Below, one piece after another: positions 32,078 through 40,045 of a DNA stretch of 40,896 nt. This stretch comes from Kineosporia sp. R_H_3. GTDB lineage: Bacteria; Actinomycetota; Actinomycetes; Actinomycetales; Kineosporiaceae. Position 1 is the stretch's first letter; each line of letters begins with the position of its first letter. Both the position numbers and the translations under genes were made by a program. A model generated the notes under the pieces. It was not told where the DNA came from and did no database searches. It saw only the letters and a list, made by a program, of their open reading frames with translations. The stretch spans positions 1 through 40,896 of the forward strand of contig NZ_MWLL01000220.1 of NCBI RefSeq assembly GCF_002198675.1. The letters are read 5' to 3'.

Positions 32078-32839
32078 GTGGCGGTTGGGGAGCGGGTCAG
32101 CGCCCGTACGGCGGTCTTCGCACCGCTGACCTCCGGCGGCCGGGCCGAGGCGGTGGTCCAGCGGATCACCGAGTCGGCGTCCCTCGGGCTGCTCGCGGAC
32201 GGCGAGCAGCTGCCGAGCGAGACCGAGCTCGCCGCCCAGCTCGGGGTCTCCACCGTCACGCTGCGGGAGGCGCTGGCCTCGCTGCGGGAGCAGGGGCTCG
32301 TCGAGACCCGGCGCGGCCGCAACGGCGGCAGCTTCATCCGGGCCCCCGGCGACCCGACGAAGACCGACCTGCGCGCGCGGCTGTCGGCGCTGAGCGTCTC
32401 GGACCTGCGCGACGCGGGCGACGAGCTCGCGTCCGTCTCCGGGGCGGCCGCCCGGCTCGCGGCGTCCCGGGCGTCGACGGACAACGTCCGCCGGCTGCTC
32501 GCGCTCGCCGAGCGGATCGGCGCCGCCGCCGGCGTCGGGGACCGCACGCGGGCGGACAGCCGGTTCCACATCGAGGTCGCCGTCTCGGCGGCGTCCGAGC
32601 GGCTCACCCGCAGCGAGGTGTCGCTCCAGGGCGAGCTCGGGCTGCTCCTGTGGGGCGCCGCGAGCGCGGCCGGGCACGCGGCCGAGTCCGCCGAGCAGCA
32701 CCGCGCGATCGCCCTCGCGATCTCCCGCGAGGACGCCGGCCTGGCCCGTGACCTCGCCGAGCGGCACGTCGAGCAGAACATGCACCGGCTCATCGAGGCC
32801 CGGATCGAGCTGCACGGAGGTGGCGGGCGTGGTCGTTGA
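32078..32839 (+). CDS. GntR/FadR-family transcriptional regulator (PipR-like)
   Basis: A 253-residue regulator. The N-terminal GntR winged helix is clear: GLLADGEQLPSETELAAQLG, then STVTLREALASLREQGLVET, and the wing RRGRNGGSFI. The C-terminal FCD-type all-helical ligand domain carries AEQHRAIALAISREDAGLARDLAERH, whose histidines suggest a metal or carboxylate site (quoted in part). I chose GTG 32078; the open frame starts at TTG 31985 but that lies within the operator. In the mycobacterial piperidine cluster the regulator PipR is also GntR-type, from memory. It probably represses both the permease operon and the P450 operon through the shared element. It overlaps the Cache-protein gene by 11 bp. 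Confidence 0.85.
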   Translation: MAVGERVSARTAVFAPLTSGGRAEAVVQRITESASLGLLADGEQLPSETELAAQLGVSTVTLREALASLREQGLVETRRGRNGGSFIRAPGDPTKTDLRARLSALSVSDLRDAGDELASVSGAAARLAASRASTDNVRRLLALAERIGAAAGVGDRTRADSRFHIEVAVSAASERLTRSEVSLQGELGLLLWGAASAAGHAAESAEQHRAIALAISREDAGLARDLAERHVEQNMHRLIEARIELHGGGGRGR

Positions 32840-33572
32840 CGGGGCGGGCCGCGGCGGTACGACGGCCGGCGACGTCGCAACGGTCGCCGCGCTGCTCGCC
32901 GGGCCGGTCGAGCGGATCTTCGGCGAGCTGCGCCCGATCGCCACGGCGTTCGCCGGGATCGTCGCCGCCGCCACGGCGGCCGGCCGCCGTCCGGTGGTCG
33001 CGGACCTCGCCGGGCTGCGCCCGCTCGCGGACGCCGCCATGGGCGCCGACGGGCTGCTCGTCGGGGCCGGGGTCGTCCTCGAGCCCGGGCTGCTCGCGGA
33101 CGCCGACCGGTACCTCGAGTGGCGCCAGCGCGGCCGCGACGGCCGGTACGGCGCCCTCGTGCTCGACGTCGACCCGGCGAGCGAGGACCCGTACGACTAC
33201 CCCGAGATGGAGTGGTTCCGGGTGCCGCGCGACGAGCGCCGCCGGATGGTCGGCGGCCCGTACTTCGACTACCGCGGCGCGGACCGGTTCGCGCTGACGT
33301 TCGCGCTGCCCGTGGTCGTCGACGGGGTGTTCGCCGGGGTGGCCGGGGCCGACGTCCCGCTCGCGGTGCTCGAGGCCGAGCTGCTGCCCGTGCTGCGCCG
33401 GATCCGCGCCCGGGCCGCGCTGGTGAACCACGAGAGCCGTGTCGTCACCGCGAACACGCCGCACTACGCGACCGGGGCCCGGGTGCGTCCGGGCGGGCCG
33501 GGGGAGCCGCTCGAGGTCGTCCCGGCCGTCGAGGACCTGCCCTGGGACCTGCTCGTCGCCGCTGCGGGCTGA
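32829..33572 (+). CDS. Soluble Cache (PDC) sensor-domain protein
   Basis: A 247-residue protein with no signal peptide or membrane helix. It begins with helices and a strand (AMGADGLLVGAGVVLEPGLL) and continues into the Cache core: DYPEMEWFRVPRDE, MVGGPYFDYRGADRF and VVVDGVFAGVAGADVPL. Cache domains are normally extracytoplasmic sensors of chemoreceptors and kinases; here it is free and apparently cytoplasmic. The ligand-binding line has Trp-Phe, then Tyr-x-Asp and a final Asp, but no Arg two places before the Trp. That fits recognition of an amine rather than an amino acid. I prefer GTG 32829 (GGAGG 8 bp upstream) to GTG 32820. It is translationally coupled to the GntR gene. Confidence 0.75.
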   Translation: MVVDGAGRGGTTAGDVATVAALLAGPVERIFGELRPIATAFAGIVAAATAAGRRPVVADLAGLRPLADAAMGADGLLVGAGVVLEPGLLADADRYLEWRQRGRDGRYGALVLDVDPASEDPYDYPEMEWFRVPRDERRRMVGGPYFDYRGADRFALTFALPVVVDGVFAGVAGADVPLAVLEAELLPVLRRIRARAALVNHESRVVTANTPHYATGARVRPGGPGEPLEVVPAVEDLPWDLLVAAAG

Positions 33573-33631
33573 TCCGCCGTCCGGCGCGGCCGGCGCCTCC
33601 GGACCTGTCCGTGGGCCTCCGCGTCAACCCC

Positions 33632-33662
33632 TTGACAAATAAAACTATGAAGTCAATGGTTT
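33632..33662 (+). promoter_or_regulatory. P450 operon promoter/operator, copy 2 of the shared amine-regulon element
   Basis: A consensus -35 TTGACA at 33632-33637 is followed by AACTATGAAGTCAATGGTTT at 33643-33662, which matches the permease-promoter copy except for one inserted base on each side of the central CAAT. The -10 (AATGGT or ATGGTT at 17-18 bp spacing) is weak, and the P450 ATG at 33669 follows directly with no ribosome site. A repressor here would cover the whole promoter. The region is strikingly AT-rich for this genome. Confidence 0.72.
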
Positions 33663-33668
33663 GGCGTC

Positions 33669-34895
33669 ATGACGCAGACACCCACCGCCGCGACGCCCCC
33701 GCTGTCGTGGGACGACCTCGCGTACCTGCCCGTCTCCGACCCCTCGTTCTCGGTGCAGTCGGACGCCGTCCGGCAGGCCCGCGCGCAGGGCTGGTGCGCC
33801 CGGACGCCGTACGGTCTCGCCGTCCTGCGCTACGACGAGGTCAACAAGCTCATCAAGGACCGCCGGCTGCGGCAGGGCAGCTGGGCGTGGCCCGCGCACA
33901 ACGGCGTCACGGGGCGGTTCGCCGACTGGTGGGCCGGCTGGCTGCTCAACATGGAGGGCGAGGACCACGCCCGGCTGCGCCGCCTGCTCAACCCGGCGTT
34001 CTCCCCGCGCGCGCTCGCCGAGCTCTCGCCGACGTTCGTCGCGCTGGCGAACGAGCTCGTCGACGGGTTCGCCGCGACCGGTGAGTGCGAGTACGTCTCG
34101 CAGTTCGCCGAGCCCTACGCCGCGCGCGTCGTCGCGATGCTCCTGGGCATCCCCGAGGAGGAGTGGCCGGCGATCGCCGAGGTCTCGGCGACGATCGGGC
34201 TCGCGATGGGCGTGACGTTCGCCCAGGAGCTGCCGCGCATCGAGGACGCCCTCGACCGGCTCTTCGCCTACTGCGACGCGATCATCGCCGACCGCACGGC
34301 GAACCCGCGCGACGACTTCGCGACGACGCTCGTGCTCGCCCAGCGCGACGGCGAGCGGCTCAGCCCGACCGAGCTGCGCGACTCGATGGCGCTGCTCGTG
34401 TTCGGCGGCTTCGACACGACCCGCAACCAGCTCGCGCTCGCGATGAAGACCTTCGCCGAGCACCCCGACCAGTGGGCCCTGCTCGCGCAGCGTCCCGACC
34501 TCGGCAAGGCCGCGGTCGAGGAGGTCATGCGGGTCAGCCCGACCGTGACGTGGGTGACCCGGGAGGCGTTGGCGGACTTCGAGTTCCAAGGCCTGACCAT
34601 CGAGGCCGGGACGACGGTCCACCTCTTCTCGGAGTCCGCCGGGACCGACCCCCTCGCGTTCGCCGACCCCTCCTTCGACATCACCGCCGAGGGCCGGGTC
34701 CCGCACTTCGGGTTCGGCGGCGGGGCGCACCACTGCCTCGGGCACTTCGTCGGCCGGATGGACATGTCCGTCGCGCTGCCGATCCTCGCGCAGCGGATGC
34801 CCGACCTGCGGATCGGCCCGGGTGCGGAGTGGATGCCGCTGTCCGGCAACACCGGCGCGCACCGGCTCCCGCTGCTGTTCACCCCGCAGTCCTGA
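33669..34895 (+). CDS. Cytochrome P450, probable cyclic-amine monooxygenase (CYP151/MorA/PipA-like)
   Basis: A 408-residue soluble bacterial P450. I-helix oxygen-activation motif GGFDTT at 246-251, K-helix ExxR at 285-288 (EVMR), and the heme loop FGFGGGAHHCLG with the cysteine ligand at 356. The gene order P450, ferredoxin, reductase, glutamine-synthetase-like, with a GntR regulator nearby, is the one I recall for the mycobacterial morpholine (mor) and piperidine (pip) clusters. I therefore propose alpha-hydroxylation of a cyclic secondary amine to a hemiaminal that opens to an amino-aldehyde. ATG 33669 has no Shine-Dalgarno and the transcript may be nearly leaderless. CYP151 membership is inferred from context and needs a database comparison. 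Confidence 0.85.
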   Translation: MTQTPTAATPPLSWDDLAYLPVSDPSFSVQSDAVRQARAQGWCARTPYGLAVLRYDEVNKLIKDRRLRQGSWAWPAHNGVTGRFADWWAGWLLNMEGEDHARLRRLLNPAFSPRALAELSPTFVALANELVDGFAATGECEYVSQFAEPYAARVVAMLLGIPEEEWPAIAEVSATIGLAMGVTFAQELPRIEDALDRLFAYCDAIIADRTANPRDDFATTLVLAQRDGERLSPTELRDSMALLVFGGFDTTRNQLALAMKTFAEHPDQWALLAQRPDLGKAAVEEVMRVSPTVTWVTREALADFEFQGLTIEAGTTVHLFSESAGTDPLAFADPSFDITAEGRVPHFGFGGGAHHCLGHFVGRMDMSVALPILAQRMPDLRIGPGAEWMPLSGNTGAHRLPLLFTPQS

Positions 34896-34923
34896 CACCG
34901 CCCTACGACCGAGAGGACGTGCC

Positions 34924-35112
34924 GTGAAGGTCGTCGTCGACATGACCCTGTGCCAGGACCACGGCCAGTGCGCGATCGCCGCGCCCGAGGTCTTCCGGAT
35001 GGACGAGGACTCCAAGCTCGTCTTCGACGCCGAGCCGGACGGGTCGCTGAGCGACGCCGTCCAGGACGCGATCGACGTCTGCCCCGTCCAGGCGATCTTC
35101 CTCGAGCGCTGA
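34924..35112 (+). CDS. 3Fe-4S ferredoxin of the P450 system
   Basis: A 62-residue ferredoxin. CQDHGQC provides two cysteines with the CxxHxxC spacing of 3Fe-4S (SoyB/CamB-unrelated, actinobacterial P450-type) ferredoxins, and CPVQAI gives the last ligand. The acidic middle is typical. It should carry single electrons from the downstream reductase to the P450. Start GTG 34924 follows GAGAGGA. It is 28 bp after the P450 stop and overlaps the reductase start by 1 nt (TGATG), so the three form one electron-transfer unit, corresponding in order to MorA-MorB-MorC. Confidence 0.9.
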   Translation: MKVVVDMTLCQDHGQCAIAAPEVFRMDEDSKLVFDAEPDGSLSDAVQDAIDVCPVQAIFLER

Positions 35113-36347
35113 TGCCGCCGACCGTCGTGGTCGTCGGGGCCTCCCTCGGCGGCCTGCGGGCCGCCGAGCAGCTCCGCGCGCAGGGCTTCGGCGGCCGGCT
35201 CCTCGTCGTGGGCGCCGAACCCTGGATGCCCTACAACCGGCCGCCGCTGTCGAAGGAGGCGCTCGGCCGGGGAGCGGGCGACGGCACCGCCGCGGACCTC
35301 GCGGCGGCGCTCGCGTTCCGGCCGCGGGCCGCGGCGCACGACGTCGGGTGGGTGCTCGGCCGCACCGCCGTCGGCGCCGACCTGGCGGCCCGCACGGTGA
35401 CCCTCGACGACGGCACGGTGCTCGGCTACGACGCGCTCGTCGTCGCGACCGGGCTGCGGCCGCGCCGGCTGCCCGTCGAGCGCCCCGCCGGTGGCCGGTT
35501 CACCCTGCGGACGGCGGACGACGCGGCCGCGTTGCGCCGCGAGGTGCGGCCCGGGGCGCGGGCCGTCGTCGTCGGCGGCGGGTTCGTCGGCTGCGAGACC
35601 GCGGGCACCCTGGCCGCCCTCGGCTGCCGGGTGACCGTCGTCGAGCCGCTGCCGGTGCCGATGCTGCGAGGCGTCGGCCCGGAGCTCGGGACGGCGCTGC
35701 TCACCCACCACCGGGAGGCCGGGCTGCGCCTCGAGACCGGGATCGGGGTGTCCGACCTCGTCGGCCGCGACGACCGGGTCACCGGCGTCCGCCTCGACGA
35801 CGGCAGCGTGCTGCCGGCCGACCTCGTCGTCGAGTCCGTCGGCTCGTACCCGAACGTGGAGTGGCTGGCGGGCAACGGGTTGGACCTGTCCGACGGGTTG
35901 CTCTGCGACAACGACCTGCGGGTCGAGGGCCGGCGGGACGTCGTCGCCGTCGGCGACGTCGCCCGGTTCCCGAACCCGCGCTTCGACGAGGTGCCGCGCC
36001 GCGTCGAGCACTGGTGCGTCCCCGGGGACACCGCCAGACGGGCGGCGGCGACCGTCGTCGCGCACCTCGCCGGCGCGGCGACGTCCCCCGAGCCGTTCGC
36101 GCCGCTGCCCGCCTTCTGGAGCGACCAGCTCGGGCTGCGGCTGCAGTCCTTCGGAGCGCCCCGGCTCGCGGACGGCGCCGACGTCGTCGAGGGCGACCTG
36201 ACCGACCTGCGGGCCGGCGTCGCCGTCGTGCACCGGCGGGCCGGCCGCGTCGTCGGCACCGTGCTCGTCAACGTCCCGGCGGCCCGGCACGCCGGCTACC
36301 GCTCGCTCGTCGCCGACGCCGCGCACCCCGTCGGCCACCGCGTCTGA
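35112..36347 (+). CDS. FAD-dependent ferredoxin reductase
   Basis: A 411-residue NAD(P)H:ferredoxin oxidoreductase of the putidaredoxin/rhodocoxin reductase type. FAD site VVVGASLGGLRAAEQL at the N-terminus, the characteristic YNRPPLSKEAL near 40, the NAD site VVVGGGFVGCETAGTL near 152, and the second FAD motif VVAVGDVARF near 277. It transfers electrons from NAD(P)H to the 3Fe-4S ferredoxin. Start ATG 35112 overlaps the ferredoxin stop. The first motif reads GxSxGG rather than GxGxxG (Ser for the second Gly), which is common in this branch. The longer open frame upstream overlaps the ferredoxin gene and is discounted. Confidence 0.92.
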   Translation: MPPTVVVVGASLGGLRAAEQLRAQGFGGRLLVVGAEPWMPYNRPPLSKEALGRGAGDGTAADLAAALAFRPRAAAHDVGWVLGRTAVGADLAARTVTLDDGTVLGYDALVVATGLRPRRLPVERPAGGRFTLRTADDAAALRREVRPGARAVVVGGGFVGCETAGTLAALGCRVTVVEPLPVPMLRGVGPELGTALLTHHREAGLRLETGIGVSDLVGRDDRVTGVRLDDGSVLPADLVVESVGSYPNVEWLAGNGLDLSDGLLCDNDLRVEGRRDVVAVGDVARFPNPRFDEVPRRVEHWCVPGDTARRAAATVVAHLAGAATSPEPFAPLPAFWSDQLGLRLQSFGAPRLADGADVVEGDLTDLRAGVAVVHRRAGRVVGTVLVNVPAARHAGYRSLVADAAHPVGHRV

Positions 36348-36393
36348 ACCCGTCCCGCCGTCCCGCCGTCCGCCGTCCACCGAGAGGAAACCC

Positions 36394-37776
36394 ATGACGA
36401 ACACCCCGCTCGACGCCCATCGCGAGGCCAACGCCGACGCGGCCCGGGGCGAGGAGATCGCCCGGACGATCGAGACCTCCGGCGTCGAGTTCGTCTACTA
36501 CCAGGGCGTGACGATCACCGGCCGCGTCATCGGCAAGGTCGTCCCCGCCAAGCACCTGCGGCGCAACCTCGAGCGCGGGGTCAACCTGCACCGCACCGCG
36601 ATCTCGGACCTGCAGTCCGACCGCGCCGGCAGCCTGCTCGGCGGCGGCGTCCACGCGGCGGAGTTCACCGCGATGCCGGACCTGGACACGTTCGCCGTCC
36701 TGCCGTGGGACTGCACCGTCGCCCGCTTCTTCACCCGGATCTACGAGCCCGACCACCTGCCCGAGGTCGGCGGCCGCCGGCTCGCCACGGACAGCCGCGG
36801 CGTCCTCAAGCAGGTGCACGCCGAGTTCACCGAGCGCACGGGTCTGGTCATGAGGTCGGGCTGCGAGCCGGAGATGACGTGGAAGGGCCCGGGGCTCGAC
36901 GTGCGGTTCGCGGCCGGCTCGTCCCCGGCGTACCACGTCGAGAACCTCGAGATCATGCGGCCGGTGTACCAGCGGGTCATCCGCTACGCCCAGGCGCTCG
37001 GCCTCGACATGATCGAGGGCGACTACGAGGACCCGGGCCAGCTCGAGCTGAACTGGATGTTCGACCACGCCGACCTCACCGCCGACCGGCTCGTCGTCTA
37101 CCGCCAGATCTGCCGCCAGGTCGCCCGCGAGCTCGGCCTCGTCGCGAGCTTCATGCCCAAGCCGGCCACCGGGATGATGGGCAACGGCTGCCACCACAAC
37201 GTGAGCTTCTGGCGCGGCGACCAGAACATCCTCGCCGACCCCGCCCGTACCGAGCTGCACCTCACGGACGAGGGCCGGCACGCCCTCGGCGGCATCCTCA
37301 GCCACGCCGCGGGCTCGATGCTCCTCAACGGCTCGACCGTCAACTCCTACAAGCGCTACTGGGACGCCGGCCAGTTCGCGCCGTCCCAGATCAACTGGGG
37401 CATGGACAACAAGACGTGCACGGTGCGGCTGTCCGCCAACGGCCGGCTCGAGTACAAGCTCCCGGACGCGAGCGTCAACCCGTACCTGTCGCACGCCGCG
37501 ATCATCGCCGCCGCCGCGGACGGCCTCGACCAACGGCTCGACCCGGGACCGCCCCAGGTCGGCAGCAGCTACGAGGGCGACTCCGAGCGCTTCGCCCCGC
37601 TGCCGCTCACGCTCGCGGCGGCGATCGAGGCCTTCCAGAAGGACGACGTCGTGCGCGGTGCGCTCGGCGAGGAGCTGTCCGACCTGCTCGTCGAGGTCAA
37701 GTCCGACGAGTGGGCGCGGTTCTGCGCCACCGTCACCGACTGGGAGATCGAGCGCTACGAGCAGGCGATCCCGTGA
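36394..37776 (+). CDS. Glutamine-synthetase-like gamma-glutamyl-amine ligase
   Basis: A 460-residue GS-fold enzyme. Metal-binding glutamates are seen in SGCEPEMTW near 155-163 and GQLELNW near 215-221, the ATP/metal histidine pair in MGNGCHHNVSFW near 262-273, and NSYKRYW further on. It is not a classical GlnA: it is close to PuuA/GlnA3-type enzymes that join glutamate to an amine. The downstream aldehyde dehydrogenase and gamma-glutamyl hydrolase complete a Puu-like set. I infer glutamylation of the free amino group produced when the P450-opened ring is in the amino-aldehyde form. GS-like genes also follow morABC. Start ATG 36394 with GAGAGG. Its stop overlaps the next start (GTGA). Confidence 0.88.
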   Translation: MTNTPLDAHREANADAARGEEIARTIETSGVEFVYYQGVTITGRVIGKVVPAKHLRRNLERGVNLHRTAISDLQSDRAGSLLGGGVHAAEFTAMPDLDTFAVLPWDCTVARFFTRIYEPDHLPEVGGRRLATDSRGVLKQVHAEFTERTGLVMRSGCEPEMTWKGPGLDVRFAAGSSPAYHVENLEIMRPVYQRVIRYAQALGLDMIEGDYEDPGQLELNWMFDHADLTADRLVVYRQICRQVARELGLVASFMPKPATGMMGNGCHHNVSFWRGDQNILADPARTELHLTDEGRHALGGILSHAAGSMLLNGSTVNSYKRYWDAGQFAPSQINWGMDNKTCTVRLSANGRLEYKLPDASVNPYLSHAAIIAAAADGLDQRLDPGPPQVGSSYEGDSERFAPLPLTLAAAIEAFQKDDVVRGALGEELSDLLVEVKSDEWARFCATVTDWEIERYEQAIP

Positions 37777-38486
37777 GCGCGCAGGACGCCGTGCTCCGGC
37801 TGGCCTGCCTCGACGCGGAGGCGCCCCCGCTGTTCCACAAGAGCCCGGACGGCGTGACCCGGGAGGGTTACGAGCCCGCCGCGGCCGCGGTGGTCGCCGC
37901 GGCCATGGGCCGCCGGGTGGAGTGGGTCATGGTGCCGTGGAACGACATGATCCCGTCGGTGCAGCGGCACGAGGCGGACGCCGTCTGGTGCGGGCAGAGC
38001 ATCATCCCGTCCCGGGCCGAGCAGGTGGACTTCACCCGGCCCTACGGCGTCTTCAACGAGGCCCTGCTCGTCCGCAAGGGCAGCGGGATCACCGCACCCG
38101 GGGCGCTCGCCGGGCTGCGCGTCGGCGCGATCGCGGGCAGCACGAACATGGCGCTCGCGCAGACCTTCCCCGGTGCCGTCACGGTGCCGTTCGGCGGGGA
38201 GTCGGACGACGTCTTCGGCGAGATGCTCGCGGCGCTCGAGTCCGGTGCCGTGGACGGGGTCGTCGACGACGACCTCGTCTTCGTCCCGCTCGGTGACGAC
38301 CCGCGGTTCGAGGTCGCGTTCACGGTGCGGACGCAGAACCGCTGGGGCGTCGGGGTCGCCAAGGACCGCCCCGAGCTCCGGGAGGCGATCGACGCGGCGT
38401 TGGCTACCGTCATCGGGGACGGACGCCTCGAGGCCGTCTGGCAGCAGTGGCTGCCGGGCCTCGACTATCCGTTCGGGTCCGAATAA
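37773..38486 (+). CDS. Substrate-binding-protein-fold (family 3) protein without signal peptide
   Basis: A 237-residue periplasmic-binding-protein type 2 domain: LRLACLDAEAPPLFH at the start, then MIPSVQRHEADAVWCGQSI, the family-3 segment RAEQVDFTRPYGVFNEALLV, ALAGLRVGAIAGSTN, and GVAKDRPELREAIDAAL to the end. It begins directly with the first strand and has neither a signal sequence nor a lipobox, and no ABC permease or ATPase is nearby. It is therefore probably cytoplasmic, a soluble ligand binder or possibly a catalytic PBP-fold enzyme such as a cyclohexadienyl-dehydratase-like protein. The GTG at 37773 overlaps the GS stop, so it is co-translated with the ligase. Confidence 0.8.
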   Translation: MSAQDAVLRLACLDAEAPPLFHKSPDGVTREGYEPAAAAVVAAAMGRRVEWVMVPWNDMIPSVQRHEADAVWCGQSIIPSRAEQVDFTRPYGVFNEALLVRKGSGITAPGALAGLRVGAIAGSTNMALAQTFPGAVTVPFGGESDDVFGEMLAALESGAVDGVVDDDLVFVPLGDDPRFEVAFTVRTQNRWGVGVAKDRPELREAIDAALATVIGDGRLEAVWQQWLPGLDYPFGSE

Positions 38487-38524
38487 TCTCTGGCGGAGCC
38501 GTCCACCGAGGTCTGGAGCAGCGC

Positions 38525-40045
38525 ATGTCCACCGTCGCGAGCACCCCTGCCGGCACCATCTCCCGCACGCCGTCCGACGAGGTGGCCGCCGGCCTGCCGG
38601 TCCGCACCGACCTGTGGGTCGACGGCGGCTTCCGCCCGGCCGTCTCCGGCAAGCGGTTCGACCGGGTCGCCCCGCGCGACGGCCGCGTCGTGGCGGCCGT
38701 CGCGGAGGGGGACGCCGCCGACGTCGACCTGGCCGTCGCGGCCGCCCGGCGCGCGTTCGAGGACCGCCGCTGGCGCGACCTGCACCCGCGGGAGCGCCGG
38801 GCCACCCTGCTGCGCCTGGCCGACCTCGTCGAGCGGGACGCCGACGAGCTCGCCCGGCTGGAGAGCCTGGACGTCGGCAAGCCGGTGTCGCACGCCAAGG
38901 CGGTCGACATCCGCGTGACGCTGCAGACGCTGCGGTTCTACGCCGAGGCGGCGGACAAGAGCTACGACGCCGTCGCCCCGACCGGGCCGACGGTGCACGC
39001 GACGATCACCCGGGAGCCGCTCGGGGTGGTCGGGGCCGTCGTCCCGTGGAACTTCCCGCTCATGATGGCGGTCTGGAAGATCGCCCCGGCGCTCGCGGTC
39101 GGCAACAGCATGGTCGTCAAGCCCGCCGAGCAGTCCCCGCTGACGCTGCTGCGGTTCGCCGAGCTCGCGGCCGAGGCCGGCCTGCCGGACGGCGTCCTCA
39201 ACGTCGTCCCCGGGTTCGGCCCGACCGCGGGCGCCGCGCTCGGCCGGCACATGGACGTCGACGCGCTGACCTTCACCGGTTCGGGCCAGGTCGGCCGGCT
39301 GTTCCTCAACTACGCGGCCGAGTCGAACATCAAGGAGGTGTCGCTCGAGCTCGGCGGCAAGAGCCCGCAGCTCGTGCTCGCCGACGCCCCGGACACCGCC
39401 GCCGTCGCGAAGGCCGTCGCGGTCGGCGTCTTCTTCAACCAGGGCGAGGTGTGCTCGGCGGGCTCGCGGCTCGTCGTCCACCGCTCCCGCAAGGACGAGC
39501 TCGTCGAGGCCGTCGTCGCCGCGTCCGGGCGGCTGCGCCTCGGGGACCCGTTGGACCCCCAGACGTTCGTCGGTGCGCTCGTCGAGGCCGAGCACCTCGA
39601 GCGGGTGCTCGGCCACATCGGCGCGGCCCACGAGGACGGCGCCCGGCTGCTCACCGGCGGTGGGCAGGTGCTCGCCGAGACCGGCGGCTACTACGTCGAG
39701 CCGACGGTCTTCGACGACGTCGCCGCGGGGTCCCGGCTGGCGCAGCAGGAGGTCTTCGGGCCGGTGCTCGCCGTCCAGACCTTCGACGACCTCGACGAGG
39801 GCATCGCGCTCGCGAACGGCACCGACTACGGGCTCGGCGCCTCGGTGTGGACGAAGGACCTCTCGTCCGCGCACCTCGTCTCGCGCCGGCTGCGGGCCGG
39901 CACCGTCTGGGTGAACTGCTACGACGAGAGCGACATCACCGTGCCGTTCGGCGGCTACGGGCAGTCCGGCTTCGGCGGCCACGACAAGGGCCTGGCCGCG
40001 ATGGACAAGTACACGCACACGAAGACGACGTGGATGGCCCTGTGA
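38525..40045 (+). CDS. Aldehyde dehydrogenase, PuuC-like (gamma-glutamyl-aminoaldehyde oxidation)
   Basis: A 506-residue NAD(P)+ aldehyde dehydrogenase. VVPWNFPLMM near 172-181, the Rossmann loop FTGSGQVGR near 250-258, the general base Glu275 in LELGGKSPQ and the catalytic Cys310 in NQGEVCSAGSR are all intact, and QEVFGPV is near the end. The sequence resembles betaine-aldehyde and PuuC-type enzymes. In this operon it should oxidise the glutamyl-capped amino-aldehyde to the acid. Start ATG 38525; the longer open frame to 38447 overlaps the previous gene. It follows that gene by 38 bp and its stop overlaps the amidotransferase start (GTGA). Confidence 0.9.
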   Translation: MSTVASTPAGTISRTPSDEVAAGLPVRTDLWVDGGFRPAVSGKRFDRVAPRDGRVVAAVAEGDAADVDLAVAAARRAFEDRRWRDLHPRERRATLLRLADLVERDADELARLESLDVGKPVSHAKAVDIRVTLQTLRFYAEAADKSYDAVAPTGPTVHATITREPLGVVGAVVPWNFPLMMAVWKIAPALAVGNSMVVKPAEQSPLTLLRFAELAAEAGLPDGVLNVVPGFGPTAGAALGRHMDVDALTFTGSGQVGRLFLNYAAESNIKEVSLELGGKSPQLVLADAPDTAAVAKAVAVGVFFNQGEVCSAGSRLVVHRSRKDELVEAVVAASGRLRLGDPLDPQTFVGALVEAEHLERVLGHIGAAHEDGARLLTGGGQVLAETGGYYVEPTVFDDVAAGSRLAQQEVFGPVLAVQTFDDLDEGIALANGTDYGLGASVWTKDLSSAHLVSRRLRAGTVWVNCYDESDITVPFGGYGQSGFGGHDKGLAAMDKYTHTKTTWMAL

